A stretch of DNA of 46,929 nucleotides from Rhodospirillales bacterium (lineage in GTDB: Bacteria > Pseudomonadota > Alphaproteobacteria > Rhodospirillales > UBA2165), in assembly GCA_028823885.1 (NCBI GenBank), contig JAPPFK010000177.1, positions 32,183 through 79,111 on the forward strand. The letters run 5' to 3'. The notes under the pieces are model-generated. The model did not search any database, was not told the origin of the DNA, and was given only the letters and a program-made list of their open reading frames with translations. The translations under genes were made by a program, and so were the position numbers. Shown one piece after another: positions 46,384 to 46,929 of this stretch. Each line of letters begins with the position of its first letter. The stretch's first letter is position 1.

Positions 46384-46929
46384 TCAATCGGCGGAAGGCG
46401 GCTCGTGGTCAGGCTCCACCGGCTCGACGAACGGATAGCGCTGAAGCGCCTTGGCGTAGAAGCTGCTGGCGCGGCCCCGCACATAGCGCCGGGAATCGTC
46501 GCGCACCATCTGGACCGCCCAGTTGGAGTATTTTTCGGTGGTTTCGGTGAGGTCGCGCAGCAAAAGCCTCCTCTTTTGGCTTGTTCGAATGCGTTCACCC
46601 AGCGCGGCCGGATCCCAGTCCGAATACAGCCGCTCGTGCAAACCCTGCTCGACCTCCTTGACCTCGTCGCGGCCCGCGAGGTTCTCCAGTTCGTCCGGGT
46701 CGTTCTCCAAATCGAACAGCAGCGGCGGCAGCCCCTCGCTCACCCAATATTTGTAGTTGCCGCGCCGCACCATCCGGGACGGCGCCGGGTGACCCGTCGC
46801 CGACCACTCGGAGATCACCTCGTCCTTCCAGCCGTCGGACGAGCCGTGCATCAGGCCGACCAGGCTGTCGCCGTCGAGTTCGGTGACCGGCTCATCCTCT
46901 TTTCCCGCGAGTTCGAGGCAGGTCGGGAC
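46384..46929 (-). CDS. sulfatase family protein, C-terminal part (continues beyond window)
   Basis: TELDGDSLVGLMHGSS...VRRGNYKYWVSEGLPPLLFDLENDPDELENLAGRDE. Confidence 0.82.
   Translation of the reverse strand, partial: VPTCLELAGKEDEPVTELDGDSLVGLMHGSSDGWKDEVISEWSATGHPAPSRMVRRGNYKYWVSEGLPPLLFDLENDPDELENLAGRDEVKEVEQGLHERLYSDWDPAALGERIRTSQKRRLLLRDLTETTEKYSNWAVQMVRDDSRRYVRGRASSFYAKALQRYPFVEPVEPDHEPPSAD

Overview
GC-rich, probably alphaproteobacterial window (lineage inferred only from gene style) that reads as two adjacent accessory islands between metabolic and transport flanks. The islands are punctuated by three tRNA-3'-end-derived scars at about 8.17, 24.21 and 39.23 kb. Left flank (0-8.1 kb): disrupted alpha/beta hydrolase, wHTH regulator, FAD monooxygenase, MetE-C-like protein, arylsulfotransferase, PHP/DUF3604-like protein and a decayed IclR-type regulator. 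Island A (8.2-24.2 kb): one long minus-strand, translationally coupled nonulosonic (pseudaminic-type) acid operon, with PseB, PseC, PIG-L, aldo/keto reductase, an SpsF-aminotransferase fusion, an FAD oxidoreductase, PseG, a formyltransferase, a NeuB/PseI synthase, two methyltransferases, WbqC and an LIC12162-like transferase. It is studded with very short ORFs that look like leftover ends of duplicated enzymes but keep ATGA-type coupling. Island B (24.2-39.2 kb): AcuR-like TetR, MmsA/DddC-like ALDH, GMC (DddA-like) dehydrogenase, class III CoA-transferase (AcuN-like) and enoyl-CoA hydratase (AcuK-like), then one binding protein and two complete Liv-type permease/ATPase modules ending in a YtkA-like protein with an apparent AUA start. 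This is a candidate acrylate/3-hydroxypropionate catabolic island. Right flank (39.3-46.9 kb): sulfotransferase, Dpp/Opp-type ABC transporter and the C-terminus of a sulfatase. No intact tRNA, rRNA, CRISPR array, integrase or transposase was recognised. All family calls are by eye from motifs; no database search was run.
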